Shown here piece by piece: positions 18,801-25,649 of a stretch of DNA of 64,000 nucleotides (position 1 is its first letter; every line of letters starts with the position of its first letter). The position numbers and the translations under genes were made by a program. Source of the DNA: CAWGJF01 sp963715745 (GTDB lineage: Bacteria > Bacteroidota > Ignavibacteria > Ignavibacteriales > Ignavibacteriaceae); the NCBI GenBank assembly GCA_963715745.1, contig OY970271.1, forward strand, positions 310,001-374,000, given 5' to 3'. Below the pieces are notes generated by a model. That model had not been told where the DNA came from, ran no database searches, and saw only the letters and a program-made list of their open reading frames with translations.

Positions 18801-19503
18801 TGGAAATATAAAATGCTTCAACTGTCTGCCCGGAAAGTGTTCTTCCACTCTGGTCAACAATGGTTCCTGAAATCATGATTGGCAATTCAATCCCTTTCTC
18901 CTCAAGATATTTTTCACAGGCATAAATTGCAGCCTTTGCATTCAGTGTGTCAAAAATAGTTTCAATAAGGAGAACATCAACTCCGCCATCAACCAGGCCT
19001 CTTACTGAATCATAATACGCATTTATCATTTCATCGAAAGTGACGGCGCGGTATCCCGGATCATTTACGTTTGGAGAAAGCGAGAGCATTTTATTTGTCG
19101 GTCCTAAAGCACCGGCAACAAACCTGGGTTTGCTTTTATTTTTAGAATTAATTTCTTCTTTAACTTCTCTGGCTATTATTGCCGAAGCAAGATTGATTTC
19201 ATAGGCAAGGTGTTCGGTTTTATAATCAGCCTGGGAAATTGCAGTTGCATTAAATGTGTTGGTTTCAATTATATCTGCGCCTGCATTAAAATAATCACGA
19301 TGAATTTCTTTAATAATTTCCGGCCGGGTAATCGATAACAAATCATTATTCCCTTTAAGATCGTGAGTGTGGTCTTTAAACCTCTCGCCGCGAAAATCTG
19401 CTTCGGATAAAATATAACGTTGAATCATAGTTCCCATAGCGCCATCGAGAACCAGGATTCGTTCTTTAAGAATATTTGTTAATAATTCGAGATTTGGGCT
19501 CAT
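15817..19503 (-). CDS. metH: Cobalamin-dependent methionine synthase
   Basis: Transfers a methyl group from methyltetrahydrofolate to homocysteine via cobalamin. 1228 residues, the full length of the family. Domains in order: homocysteine-binding barrel (~1-330) with zinc cysteines in GLNCALG and GGCCGTTPEH; pterin-binding barrel (~355-620, PDSNFMNIGERTNVTGS); cobalamin cap and Rossmann domain (~660-900) with DVHDIGKNIVG, whose histidine is the lower cobalt ligand; and the AdoMet-binding reactivation domain (~930-1228, with RPAPGYPAQPDHTEK). It therefore requires B12 and flavodoxin-type reactivation. A SAM-I riboswitch with terminator lies directly upstream, so expression should fall when AdoMet is plentiful. 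No other methionine gene adjoins it. Confidence 0.97.
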   Translation of the reverse strand: MSPNLELLTNILKERILVLDGAMGTMIQRYILSEADFRGERFKDHTHDLKGNNDLLSITRPEIIKEIHRDYFNAGADIIETNTFNATAISQADYKTEHLAYEINLASAIIAREVKEEINSKNKSKPRFVAGALGPTNKMLSLSPNVNDPGYRAVTFDEMINAYYDSVRGLVDGGVDVLLIETIFDTLNAKAAIYACEKYLEEKGIELPIMISGTIVDQSGRTLSGQTVEAFYISISHTKNLLSVGLNCALGAKQMRPFVADLSDVSDKFLSVYPNAGLPNEMGGYDETPQTMAEVLDDFLKREFVNIVGGCCGTTPEHIKAISELVKNYKPRIPQRRELYLRLSGMEPVILRPDSNFMNIGERTNVTGSKKFARLIKENNYDEALSVARNQVEGGAQVLDINMDEGMLDSEQAMIKFLSLIASEPDIAKLPLMIDSSKWSVIEAGLKCLQGKGIVNSISLKEGEEVFKDHARKILKYGAAVIVMAFDEKGQADTFNRRIEICERAYNILTKEIGFQPQDIVFDPNILAIATGIEEHNNYAVDYIKATQWIKKNLPLAKVSGGVSNLSFSFRGNDTVREAMHSAFLYHAIKAGMDMGIVNAGQLEVYEEISKELLEKVEDVILNRRPEATERLIDFAETIKKKDKTEAKTEDWRNASVEERLKHALIKGIVDFIDADVEEARNKYSQPLQIIEGPLMDGMNVVGDLFGSGKMFLPQVVKSARVMKKAVAILIPYIEEEKLKNADTREQGKVLMATVKGDVHDIGKNIVGVVLGCNNYNVIDLGVMVHSDKILQTAIDEKVDVIGLSGLITPSLDEMVHVAKEMERRKMKIPLLIGGATTSRIHTAVKIVPNYSNAVIHVLDASRSVPVVSKLLSKKGESESFINKMKDEYDKLREDHFKRKSEKNYLSIEKARENKLRIDWSKSKIQKPNKPGITLLNNFPLETLRSYIDWTPFFLTWELKGKYPVIFKDSKYGEEAKKLFDDANKLLDEIVNKKLLQANAVVGLFSANSVDDDIEIYSDAKRKNILTTLHTLREQKVKSDSQPNFALADFIAPKESPVEDYIGMFAVTAGTGLEKLVDKFEKQHDDYNSILAKALADRLAEAFAEYLHEKVRKEYWGYGKEEKLSNEEIIKEKYVGIRPAPGYPAQPDHTEKQIIFSLLDVEKNTGIKLTESLAMYPAASVCGLYFSHPDSKYFNVGKIEKDQVLDYHRRKGMSIEEVERWLGPILNY

Positions 19504-19524
19504 ATCTTTCCAATTTATTTAAAA

Positions 19525-19555
19525 CAAAAAACCTCTTCCGATGAAAAGAAGAGGT
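19525..19555 (-). terminator. Riboswitch expression-platform terminator ahead of metH
   Basis: Read on the minus strand, ACCTCTTC pairs with GAAGAGGT across a short loop and is followed by TTTTTTG. It lies between the SAM-I aptamer and the metH start, 22 bases before the ATG, and is the off-state hairpin of the switch. Confidence 0.85.
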
Positions 19556-19575
19556 AAAACTTAAAAGCCGTCTTC

Positions 19576-19692
19576 GTCTCATCTTCCCCCCGGTAAATCG
19601 GGGGCAGGATTTAGCACCTGGCATTCCACTGAAAGCGAAATCGGTTGCTACGGCGTCAGCGGGCCTGTTCCCTCAGCCGTTCTTGATAAGAA
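19576..19692 (-). promoter_or_regulatory. SAM-I (S-box) riboswitch aptamer controlling metH
   Basis: The minus-strand RNA starts TTCTTATC and ends GATGAGA, pairing as P1. Inside are the hallmark pieces of the S-box: GGCTGAGGGAACAGGCCC (kink-turn and pseudoknot loop), GACGCCGTAGCAACC, a GGTGCTAAATCCTGC segment, and a GC-rich P4 hairpin (CCCCGATTTACCGGGG). The order and spacing match the known class, which binds S-adenosylmethionine and typically terminates transcription of methionine genes. The terminator at 19525-19555 completes it. It serves metH only, since the gene to the right is divergent. Confidence 0.93.
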
Positions 19693-19872
19693 TTAATTTA
19701 TAAGAACAATTAAACTCTGCTTCAAATATATGAATTATTAGGGGTTTGTCAATTACCCAAAGGTTTCTCATTCCTATAATTGCGTATTGTCTTATATAAG
19801 GTTTAAGGTGCGTTTTTTGTAAGCCCATCGATATTAATTAAATTAACAACATAAAACATTTGGAATTATAAA

Positions 19873-20847
19873 ATGATAGTAGTTACGGGTGCTGCCGGAT
19901 TTATCGGCAGTGCAATTGTCTGGCGGTTAAATACTCTTGGTAAAGAAGACATTATAATTGTAGATGAACTCGGGATGGAAGAGAAATGGAAAAATCTTGT
20001 GGGGCTAAAGTTTTCTGACTTTATACATAAAGACGATTTCATAGCAATGATTCTTGATGATGAGGTTCTTTTTAGTATTGATTCTTTAATACATATGGGC
20101 GCCAATTCTTCAACTACGGAATTGAATGCTGATCATCTTTTATTTAATAATTATGAATACACAAAAGAGCTGGCAAAATATTCTTTAAAAAATAACATAA
20201 GATTTATTTATGCATCTTCTGCAGCAACCTACGGAGATGGCTCGCTAGGTTTTGATGATGACGAAAGCCGGCTTGAAACTTTACGCCCGTTAAATATGTA
20301 CGGCTACTCAAAACAGATGTTTGATCTATGGGCAAAGCGGCAAGGAATTTTAGATAAGATTGTGGGCTTAAAATATTTTAATGTGTTTGGCCCTAATGAA
20401 TATCACAAAGGAGATATGCGAAGCGTTGCTCATAAAGCATTCGGACAAATAAATGATACGGGCAAGTTGAGGCTTTTTAAATCGCACAACTCTAAATACG
20501 AAGACGGCGAGCAGCTCAGGGATTTTGTTTACATAAAGGACGCTGTTGATATGACTCTGTTTTTTCTGGAACAAAAAAATAAAAACGGTATTTATAATAT
20601 AGGCGCCGGAAAAGCCAGAACGTGGAATGATCTTGCAAAAGCAACTTTCAATGCGTTAGATAAACCGTTAAACATCGAGTATTTTGATCCGCCGAAACAG
20701 CTCGAGGAAAAATATCAATACTTTACGGAAGCTAATCTTGACAAGTTAAAAAAGGCTGGTTATAACAAACCCCCTACTTCGCTTGAAGAAGGGATTACCG
20801 ATTACATAAAAAATTATCTTTTAAAAGTAAAATACCTGGGTTATTGA
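19873..20847 (+). CDS. hldD: ADP-L-glycero-D-manno-heptose 6-epimerase
   Basis: Makes the L,D-heptose nucleotide used in the LPS inner core, which indicates an LPS-bearing outer membrane. 324 residues of the extended short-chain dehydrogenase fold. The NADP-binding glycine motif TGAAGFIGS is at residues 4-12, and the catalytic YSKQM (Tyr-x3-Lys) follows LRPLNMYG. KYFNVFGPNEYHKGDMRS and GEQLRDFVYIKD are typical substrate-domain segments. No other heptose genes are nearby. It is divergent from metH, and the promoter should lie in 19693-19870. Confidence 0.93.
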   Translation: MIVVTGAAGFIGSAIVWRLNTLGKEDIIIVDELGMEEKWKNLVGLKFSDFIHKDDFIAMILDDEVLFSIDSLIHMGANSSTTELNADHLLFNNYEYTKELAKYSLKNNIRFIYASSAATYGDGSLGFDDDESRLETLRPLNMYGYSKQMFDLWAKRQGILDKIVGLKYFNVFGPNEYHKGDMRSVAHKAFGQINDTGKLRLFKSHNSKYEDGEQLRDFVYIKDAVDMTLFFLEQKNKNGIYNIGAGKARTWNDLAKATFNALDKPLNIEYFDPPKQLEEKYQYFTEANLDKLKKAGYNKPPTSLEEGITDYIKNYLLKVKYLGY

Positions 20848-20881
20848 ATCACCGGGAAAGAATAGCCTCTTCTTAAATTGA

Positions 20882-21193
20882 TTAATTATACGGTGTCTCG
20901 TCCTCGTCATCAAATAAATCATCATCGTCATCAAGAGGAAATTCATCGTCTATTTCATCCTCGTCCGGTTCTTTATCAAAAGGATTGTCCTCTTCTTCTT
21001 CGTCATAATATCCATCATCCTCCTCTTTATCAATATCATCGTCATCTTCTTCTTTGCGCCTCTTTTTTGCTGCTTTGATATCGTCAATGTTGCCGTCTTT
21101 TCCTATTGCAAAAAATGAACTGGTGGTCTTATGCTCTTCAATGTTCATAACTGAATTTTCGGATATTGTTATGTCCAGGTTTGTGTTTTTCAT
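20882..21193 (-). CDS. Small highly acidic protein of unknown function
   Basis: 103 residues. The first ~45 residues are ordinary and include a lysine/arginine cluster (AAKKRRK); the rest is almost entirely Asp and Glu (EEDDDDIDKEEDD, LDDDDDLFDDEDE). I recognise no family. The coding strand is supported by a GGAG ribosome binding site 11 bases ahead of the ATG and by the absence of a plausible protein on the other strand (the opposite frame reads as a His/Arg-rich artefact). Acidic tails occur in proteins that bind basic partners or mimic DNA, but nothing here decides. An 11-bp inverted repeat lies directly upstream of its ribosome binding site. Confidence 0.65.
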   Translation of the reverse strand: MKNTNLDITISENSVMNIEEHKTTSSFFAIGKDGNIDDIKAAKKRRKEEDDDDIDKEEDDGYYDEEEEDNPFDKEPDEDEIDDEFPLDDDDDLFDDEDETPYN

Positions 21194-21209
21194 AATTTAT
21201 ATCTCCGGA

Positions 21210-21269
21210 TTTTAATGCAATTCTTTTTAATAAATCAGTAATTTTTCATAAGAAATATTTGCATTAAAA
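21210..21269 (-). promoter_or_regulatory. Long-range inverted repeat in the leader of the acidic-protein gene
   Basis: TTTTAATGCAA (21210-21220) and TTGCATTAAAA (21259-21269) are perfect 11-bp complements separated by 38 bases. In the minus-strand message the second arm ends immediately before the CCGGAGAT ribosome binding site. It could act as an RNA hairpin gating translation or as a pair of operator half-sites. Confidence 0.45.
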
Positions 21270-21392
21270 TTCTTTTTGCCAAATAATTTTTAAATGATTA
21301 TTTAAAATTGTTTCATTCTTAATTTTTCTTTTTTTAACATAAACCGGAATTGTTATTTTGTCAATACAATTAAAAAAAACATCAAACAATTT

Positions 21393-21857
21393 ATGAAGCT
21401 TGCAACTCTCTGTTACGTTTTTAACAAAGAAACTAACTCAACATTAATGATTTTCAGAAATAAAAAAAAGAACGATTACCATGAAGGAAAATGGAACGGA
21501 CTTGGTGGAAAATTTGAGCCAGGAGAAACCCCAGAGGAATGCGCAAAAAGAGAAATTTTTGAAGAAAGCGGCTTAAAAGTACACAAGCTTTATTTGAAAG
21601 GAATTATTACCTTTCCCCTTTTCGATGGCATGGACGATTGGTATGTGTTTTTGTTTACATCTGACAAGTTTGAAGGTTCGTTAATTGATTCGCCGGAAGG
21701 CACGCTTGATTGGATTCCGAATGACAAATTGACAGAAATAAATCTTTGGGATGGAGATAAAATTTTTATTCCCTGGTTATTCCAGAATAAATTTTTCAGT
21801 GCAAAGTTTAATTATGAAAACGGATGTTTTATTGATTATGATGTTGAGTTTTACTAG
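21393..21857 (+). CDS. NUDIX hydrolase, MutT/8-oxo-dGTP diphosphatase-like
   Basis: 154 residues. The Nudix box at residues 39-61 is complete (GKFEPGETPEECAKREIFEE then SGL), fitting GX5EX7REUXEEXGU. The preceding GKWNGLGGK and the overall shape (LATLCYVFN start, DDWYVFLFT strand) resemble the MutT/MTH1-type enzymes that remove oxidised purine nucleotides, for which the YVFN/GKWNG pattern is typical. Substrate is inferred. It is followed 35 bp later by a uracil-DNA-glycosylase-like gene on the same strand, so the two may form a small DNA-repair transcript. Confidence 0.85.
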   Translation: MKLATLCYVFNKETNSTLMIFRNKKKNDYHEGKWNGLGGKFEPGETPEECAKREIFEESGLKVHKLYLKGIITFPLFDGMDDWYVFLFTSDKFEGSLIDSPEGTLDWIPNDKLTEINLWDGDKIFIPWLFQNKFFSAKFNYENGCFIDYDVEFY

Positions 21858-21892
21858 ACAAGTTTTTATCAAAGCATTCAAAATTGATTAAA

Positions 21893-22555
21893 ATGAATTT
21901 TGCCAACAAAGCAATTAATTATTTCCTGAGGCTGCAGAAACCTGCAGGGCTTCCTTCGGGAATTGAAATCAGAAATCCCTATAAGCAGAAACAAATAGTA
22001 CAAATAGTAAAAAAGTTTTACGCAAAATTTTTTAACGATAATAATAAACGACTTTTCGTTCTTGGAATAAATCCGGGGAGGTTTGGAGGCGGGTTAACTG
22101 GAATTGCTTTTACTGATCCGGTTGCATTAAGAGAACAATGTGAAATTAATAATGATCTTGGAATTCAGAAAGAACTTTCCAGCAAATTCATTTATAGGAT
22201 GATTGATAAGTTTGGAGGCGCAAAAAAATTTTATTCAAAAGTATTTGTGTCATCTCTATATCCGCTTGCTTTAATTAAAGATGGTAAGAACTTTAACTAC
22301 TATGATACAAATGATCTTGCTGCATCAATGAGGAATGAAATTGTTAATTCCGTTAAATCCCAAATTGAGTTTGGCGCAAGGAGAGACAAGGTATTAATTT
22401 TAGGTAAGAAAAACGCAGATTATTTTTCTGTTATAAACAATGAATGTAACTTTTTTGAAAATATTGTGGTGCTTGAACATCCCAGATACATTATGCAGTA
22501 TCGGCTAAAAAAAATCGATAGTTATATTACAAAATACCTTTCGGCTCTAAAATAA
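21893..22555 (+). CDS. Uracil-DNA glycosylase-family protein (DUF4918/SMUG-like)
   Basis: 220 residues from the ATG at 21893; a TTG at 21884 would add three residues. The motif VLGINPGRFGGGLTGIAF near residue 57 is the glycosylase-superfamily motif 1 in its SMUG-like form (GxNPG). EHPRYIMQYRLKKID near the C-terminus corresponds to the second active-site loop (HP). Members occur mainly in Bacteroidota-like genomes. Uracil or related base removal from DNA is expected, not proven. The stop overlaps the end of the convergent GNAT gene by 9 bp. Confidence 0.7.
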   Translation: MNFANKAINYFLRLQKPAGLPSGIEIRNPYKQKQIVQIVKKFYAKFFNDNNKRLFVLGINPGRFGGGLTGIAFTDPVALREQCEINNDLGIQKELSSKFIYRMIDKFGGAKKFYSKVFVSSLYPLALIKDGKNFNYYDTNDLAASMRNEIVNSVKSQIEFGARRDKVLILGKKNADYFSVINNECNFFENIVVLEHPRYIMQYRLKKIDSYITKYLSALK

Positions 22556-23275
22556 TTTCAGCCAAGTTACCCGCCTATCTTTAACAAAGCCCAGTTTTTC
22601 AAACAGTTTTATTGCAGATTTATTTTTCTCTTCAATTTGAGCAATGGGAATCATACCGATATTTCTAATCTTTTGAACCAGGCTAATTACAACTTCAGAT
22701 GCGTATCCTTTTTTTCTGAACTCATCCAATACATGTAAAGCTCCAATTGCTCCATCATCATGAGTTATTGCCCAGGCTGCAAGTTTATTATTAGCAATTA
22801 TCCCTGCGCTGAACGACCTTTCTATTCTTTGTTTCAAATATTCAACATCCAGCAACTGTTTATAATTTGAATTCTCCCAAATATAATCAGCATCATTTTC
22901 AGAAAGACTGGTTACTTCAATTCTGTTTTCAGGAACAACAAAATTATTTGGTTGGAAGTATCTACGAGTTATCAATTTCCATTCAACTTTTTTTTCAGCG
23001 GTAATAATCGGTATCATCCAGTCCTCTAGAGAAGCAAAGAAGATTTCCCCAAAATTTAATTTTAACAGTAGCTTGACTAATTCATTTTTGTCTTTTGAAG
23101 AAATGTATATCCAGTCGCGATCACTTTTTCCTTTAACAAGTACTGATTTTCCCTCCTCTAAAATCAAAGAGATTGGATTGTTTTTAATAAAACCTGTTAT
23201 GCTGCTGTTTCGCACGGGATCCAACAGCAATTTTTTAATCAGGCTTTCTTCTTCCAATTGGATTTTGGTCTTCAA
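22547..23275 (-). CDS. GNAT-family N-acetyltransferase
   Basis: 242 residues. The acetyl-CoA-binding core is in the C-terminal ~110 residues: GALHVLDEFRKKGYASEVV (motif A, R/Q-x-x-G-x-A form) followed by AIKLFEKLGFV (motif B). The N-terminal half is a second, degenerate lobe as in FR47-type two-lobe acetyltransferases. Acceptor unknown. The frame begins at TTG (23275), ten bases after the preceding hydrolase gene. It is the third gene of a DoxX-hydrolase-GNAT operon. Confidence 0.75.
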   Translation of the reverse strand: MKTKIQLEEESLIKKLLLDPVRNSSITGFIKNNPISLILEEGKSVLVKGKSDRDWIYISSKDKNELVKLLLKLNFGEIFFASLEDWMIPIITAEKKVEWKLITRRYFQPNNFVVPENRIEVTSLSENDADYIWENSNYKQLLDVEYLKQRIERSFSAGIIANNKLAAWAITHDDGAIGALHVLDEFRKKGYASEVVISLVQKIRNIGMIPIAQIEEKNKSAIKLFEKLGFVKDRRVTWLKLF

Positions 23276-23284
23276 AATAATTTT

Positions 23285-24067
23285 TTATTTCTCTGATAAA
23301 AATGCTTTAATTGTTGAGGTTACAAACTCAGCTCTTTCAACAGGCGCCATATGCCCCGCTCCTTCAACCACTACAAATTCCGAGTTATTAATTTTTTCTG
23401 CCATTTCTTTCATAACGAATGGGGGTGTTAATTTGTCCTCGCTTCCGCAAATAACAAGCGTGGGAATATTAATTTGAGATAGAGAGTTTGTTGTGTCAGT
23501 TCTCCCTGCCATAGCGAGCAGACATCCTTTTAAACCTTCCGCAGTTGTTTGTTTCGAACGATTTAAAACTTTTTCATATATATTGTTTTCAACGAATGAA
23601 TCTGCAAAACAATTCCGCACATAGTCTTCAACAAAAACATCTTTCCCTTTTTGGTTAATTTTTTTAATTCCTTCCGCGCGTTTTATTTTGCCTGCATTAT
23701 CGTCTGCAGAAGATTTGGTGTCGCACAATATCAATTTGTTAAATCTGTCCGGCATTCTTTCAGCTGCTCTTAAAGAAACATATCCTCCCATTGAAAGTCC
23801 GCAAAGAACAGGCTTGTTCAGTTTTAGTTCATTCAGAATTATTTCCAGATCATCAACGAACATTTCAATCGTAAACTGGCCATCACCAACCGGAGATTTA
23901 CCGAGCCCTCTTATATCGTAGCTAACGCAATAAAAATCTTTCGATAATGTTTTTATCTGTTCCTCCCACATCAAATGATCGTAAGGATATCCATGTACAA
24001 ACACTACTGGCTGATTTTCTTTTTTCCCCTCGACAAATACCGGAAAATTGTTTATTTGTATTTCCAT
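23285..24067 (-). CDS. Alpha/beta-hydrolase
   Basis: 260 residues with the complete fold: oxyanion-side HGYPYDHLMW, the DIRGLGKS turn, nucleophile serine in CGLSMGGYVS, acid in ICGSEDKLTPP, and histidine in VEGAGHMAPVE. The sequence resembles the 3-oxoadipate enol-lactonase/carboxylesterase-like group, but no pathway neighbours support a specific substrate. No signal peptide, so it is cytoplasmic. It starts 2 bp after the DoxX stop and is followed closely by the GNAT gene. Confidence 0.85.
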   Translation of the reverse strand: MEIQINNFPVFVEGKKENQPVVFVHGYPYDHLMWEEQIKTLSKDFYCVSYDIRGLGKSPVGDGQFTIEMFVDDLEIILNELKLNKPVLCGLSMGGYVSLRAAERMPDRFNKLILCDTKSSADDNAGKIKRAEGIKKINQKGKDVFVEDYVRNCFADSFVENNIYEKVLNRSKQTTAEGLKGCLLAMAGRTDTTNSLSQINIPTLVICGSEDKLTPPFVMKEMAEKINNSEFVVVEGAGHMAPVERAEFVTSTIKAFLSEK

Positions 24068-24069
24068 AA

Positions 24070-24462
24070 TTAAAACTTTTGATATTTTGATGGAAGGAAT
24101 TTATTTAATGAATATTTACCTGTACCAAGTATAAAGAGTGAAACAAAAATAACCAGATAGATCAAAGCTTTTTCCTTGGTGGCAAACGAATCCGGGGCGT
24201 GATAAATAATTCCGGCAACGAACATGTTTATGATAAGAAAAAACAGGCTTGCCCGCGGAAAGATTCCCAGAATTAATAAAGCAGAACAGAAAAATTCTGC
24301 AAAGGTGGACAGAGTTAAACTAAAGCCTGCTCCAAGCCCAATTGGACTGGCAAATTTTATTTCCGCACCGCTAAATAGTTGCTGAAGTTTAGACAAACCA
24401 TGCCCAAAAAGCATAAACCCCCCGGTAAAACCTCTTAAAAATAATAGTGCTATGTCTTTCAT
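24070..24462 (-). CDS. DoxX-family membrane protein
   Basis: 130 residues from the ATG at 24462, which has AGGAG eight bases upstream; an ATG at 24480 would add six residues that overlap this binding site. Four predicted helices: LFLRGFTGGFMLFGHG, LGAGFSLTLSTFAEFFCSALLIL, ASLFFLIINMFVAGIIY and ALIYLVIFVSLFIL. The GHGLSKL motif after helix 1 is typical of DoxX/YphA proteins. The function of the family is not settled; some members take part in redox or thiol stress responses. First gene of the three-gene operon. Confidence 0.85.
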   Translation of the reverse strand: MKDIALLFLRGFTGGFMLFGHGLSKLQQLFSGAEIKFASPIGLGAGFSLTLSTFAEFFCSALLILGIFPRASLFFLIINMFVAGIIYHAPDSFATKEKALIYLVIFVSLFILGTGKYSLNKFLPSKYQKF

Positions 24463-24693
24463 TTTATAATCTCCTGTCATTTTAACATTTTTTACAAAAT
24501 AAAAAAAATTCTATTCAAAAAGTTGTTTTATTAATAAACAGCGTGTAATTGTTTCCGCTGTTAAATATTCTATTTAAATATTATTCTCAATCATAAAAAT
24601 GTCAATTTTATTAATTAAGAACACACATAGCTAAATTGCCTTCCCAAATTAATATTTCTGATAAAATCCCTGTTTTATCTTCTTATTGAGCTA

Positions 24694-24752
24694 AATTACC
24701 CGAGGAATAAACCTGGCTCTGGTGGCATTATTTATGGTAATGCCGGGTAATT
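24694..24752 (+). promoter_or_regulatory. Nested inverted repeats in the leader of the nfnA-like gene
   Basis: AATTACCCG (24694-24702) pairs with CGGGTAATT (24744-24752), and GGCATTA (24724-24730) pairs with TAATGCC (24738-24744). The inner hairpin abuts the distal arm, giving a compact two-stem element ending 20 bases before the ATG at 24773. It is the only notable structure in the 310-bp gap 24463-24772. Could be an operator or an RNA leader. Confidence 0.4.
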
Positions 24753-24772
24753 CTAATATATCGGAAATTATC

Positions 24773-25637
24773 ATGCATAAAATAGTTTCAGCAAAATTCC
24801 TTGCTCCAAACATCAAAAGATTTGAAATCGAAGCTCCTAAAATTGCTGAGAAAAGAAAACCCGGACAGTTTGTTATTATACGAATTAATAATGAGGGCGA
24901 AAGAATTCCTCTGACTATTGCGGACTCGGATTCTTTAGCAGGAACAATTACAATAATTGTCCAGGGAATTGGAAAAACAACCCAGCAGCTTAATTCACTT
25001 GAAGCTGGTGATTTTATAAATGATGTTGTCGGACCACTTGGCAAAGCTTCACACATAGAAAATTTCGGAACCGCTGTAAGCATTGGTGGAGGTGTTGGGA
25101 CTGCAATTGCATTCCCAACTGCTGTTGCTTTAAAAGAATGCAGGCAATCATACAATTTCAATACTCGGTGGAAGATCAAAAGAGTTTGTAATTCTTGAAG
25201 ATGAAATGAAAAAAGTCTGTGACGAAGTTTTTATAACCACTGATGATGGCAGTTACGGAAAGCACGGTTTTGTAACAGATCAGCTAAAAGAATTAATTGA
25301 TAAAAAGAGAATTGATTTTGTTCTTGCAATCGGACCAATCCCGATGATGAAAGCAGTTGCGGAAGTAACGAGAGAAAAAAACATTCCGACTGTTGTAAGC
25401 TTAAACCCGGTAATGGTTGATGGAACAGGAATGTGCGGCGGATGCAGAGCAACGGTAGATGGTAAAACCGTTTTTGTTTGCGTAGATGGTCCTGAATTCG
25501 ATGCCCACAAAGTTGATTTTGAAACTCTCAGCAGAAGAAATAAAACTTACTTTATGCAGGAAAAAGATTCTCTTGAAAGTTTTCATCAATGTGAAAGCGA
25601 GAAAGTTTTTAATAAACAATTACAGGAAACAACATAA
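24773..25637 (+). pseudogene. NfnA/SudB-like FAD-NAD(P)-binding electron-transfer subunit, frameshifted
   Basis: Small subunit of the NADH-dependent ferredoxin:NADP oxidoreductase (Nfn) or sulfide dehydrogenase type, with a flavin domain, an NAD(P) domain and a [2Fe-2S] site. The N-terminal frame (from 24773) gives KPGQFVIIRIN, PLTIAD and VSIGGGVGTAIAFPTAVALKE, then runs off into nonsense and stops at 25198. From 25140 another frame continues exactly where homologues do (AGNHTISILGGRSKEFVILE) through GTGMCGGCRATVDGK and VCVDGPEFDAHKVDF to 25637. Deleting T at 25139 joins them into ~287 residues. The break is not in a homopolymer. It adjoins an intact GltD-like partner 12 bp downstream. Confidence 0.85.
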
Positions 25638-25649
25638 CGGTTTTTAGAG

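Noticed and set aside
20878..21078. Plus-strand frame rich in His, Arg and Pro opposite the acidic protein
   Set aside because: It is the antisense image of Asp/Glu codons (GAC/GAT/GAA) and has no ribosome binding site; the minus strand has a GGAG site and a sensible start.
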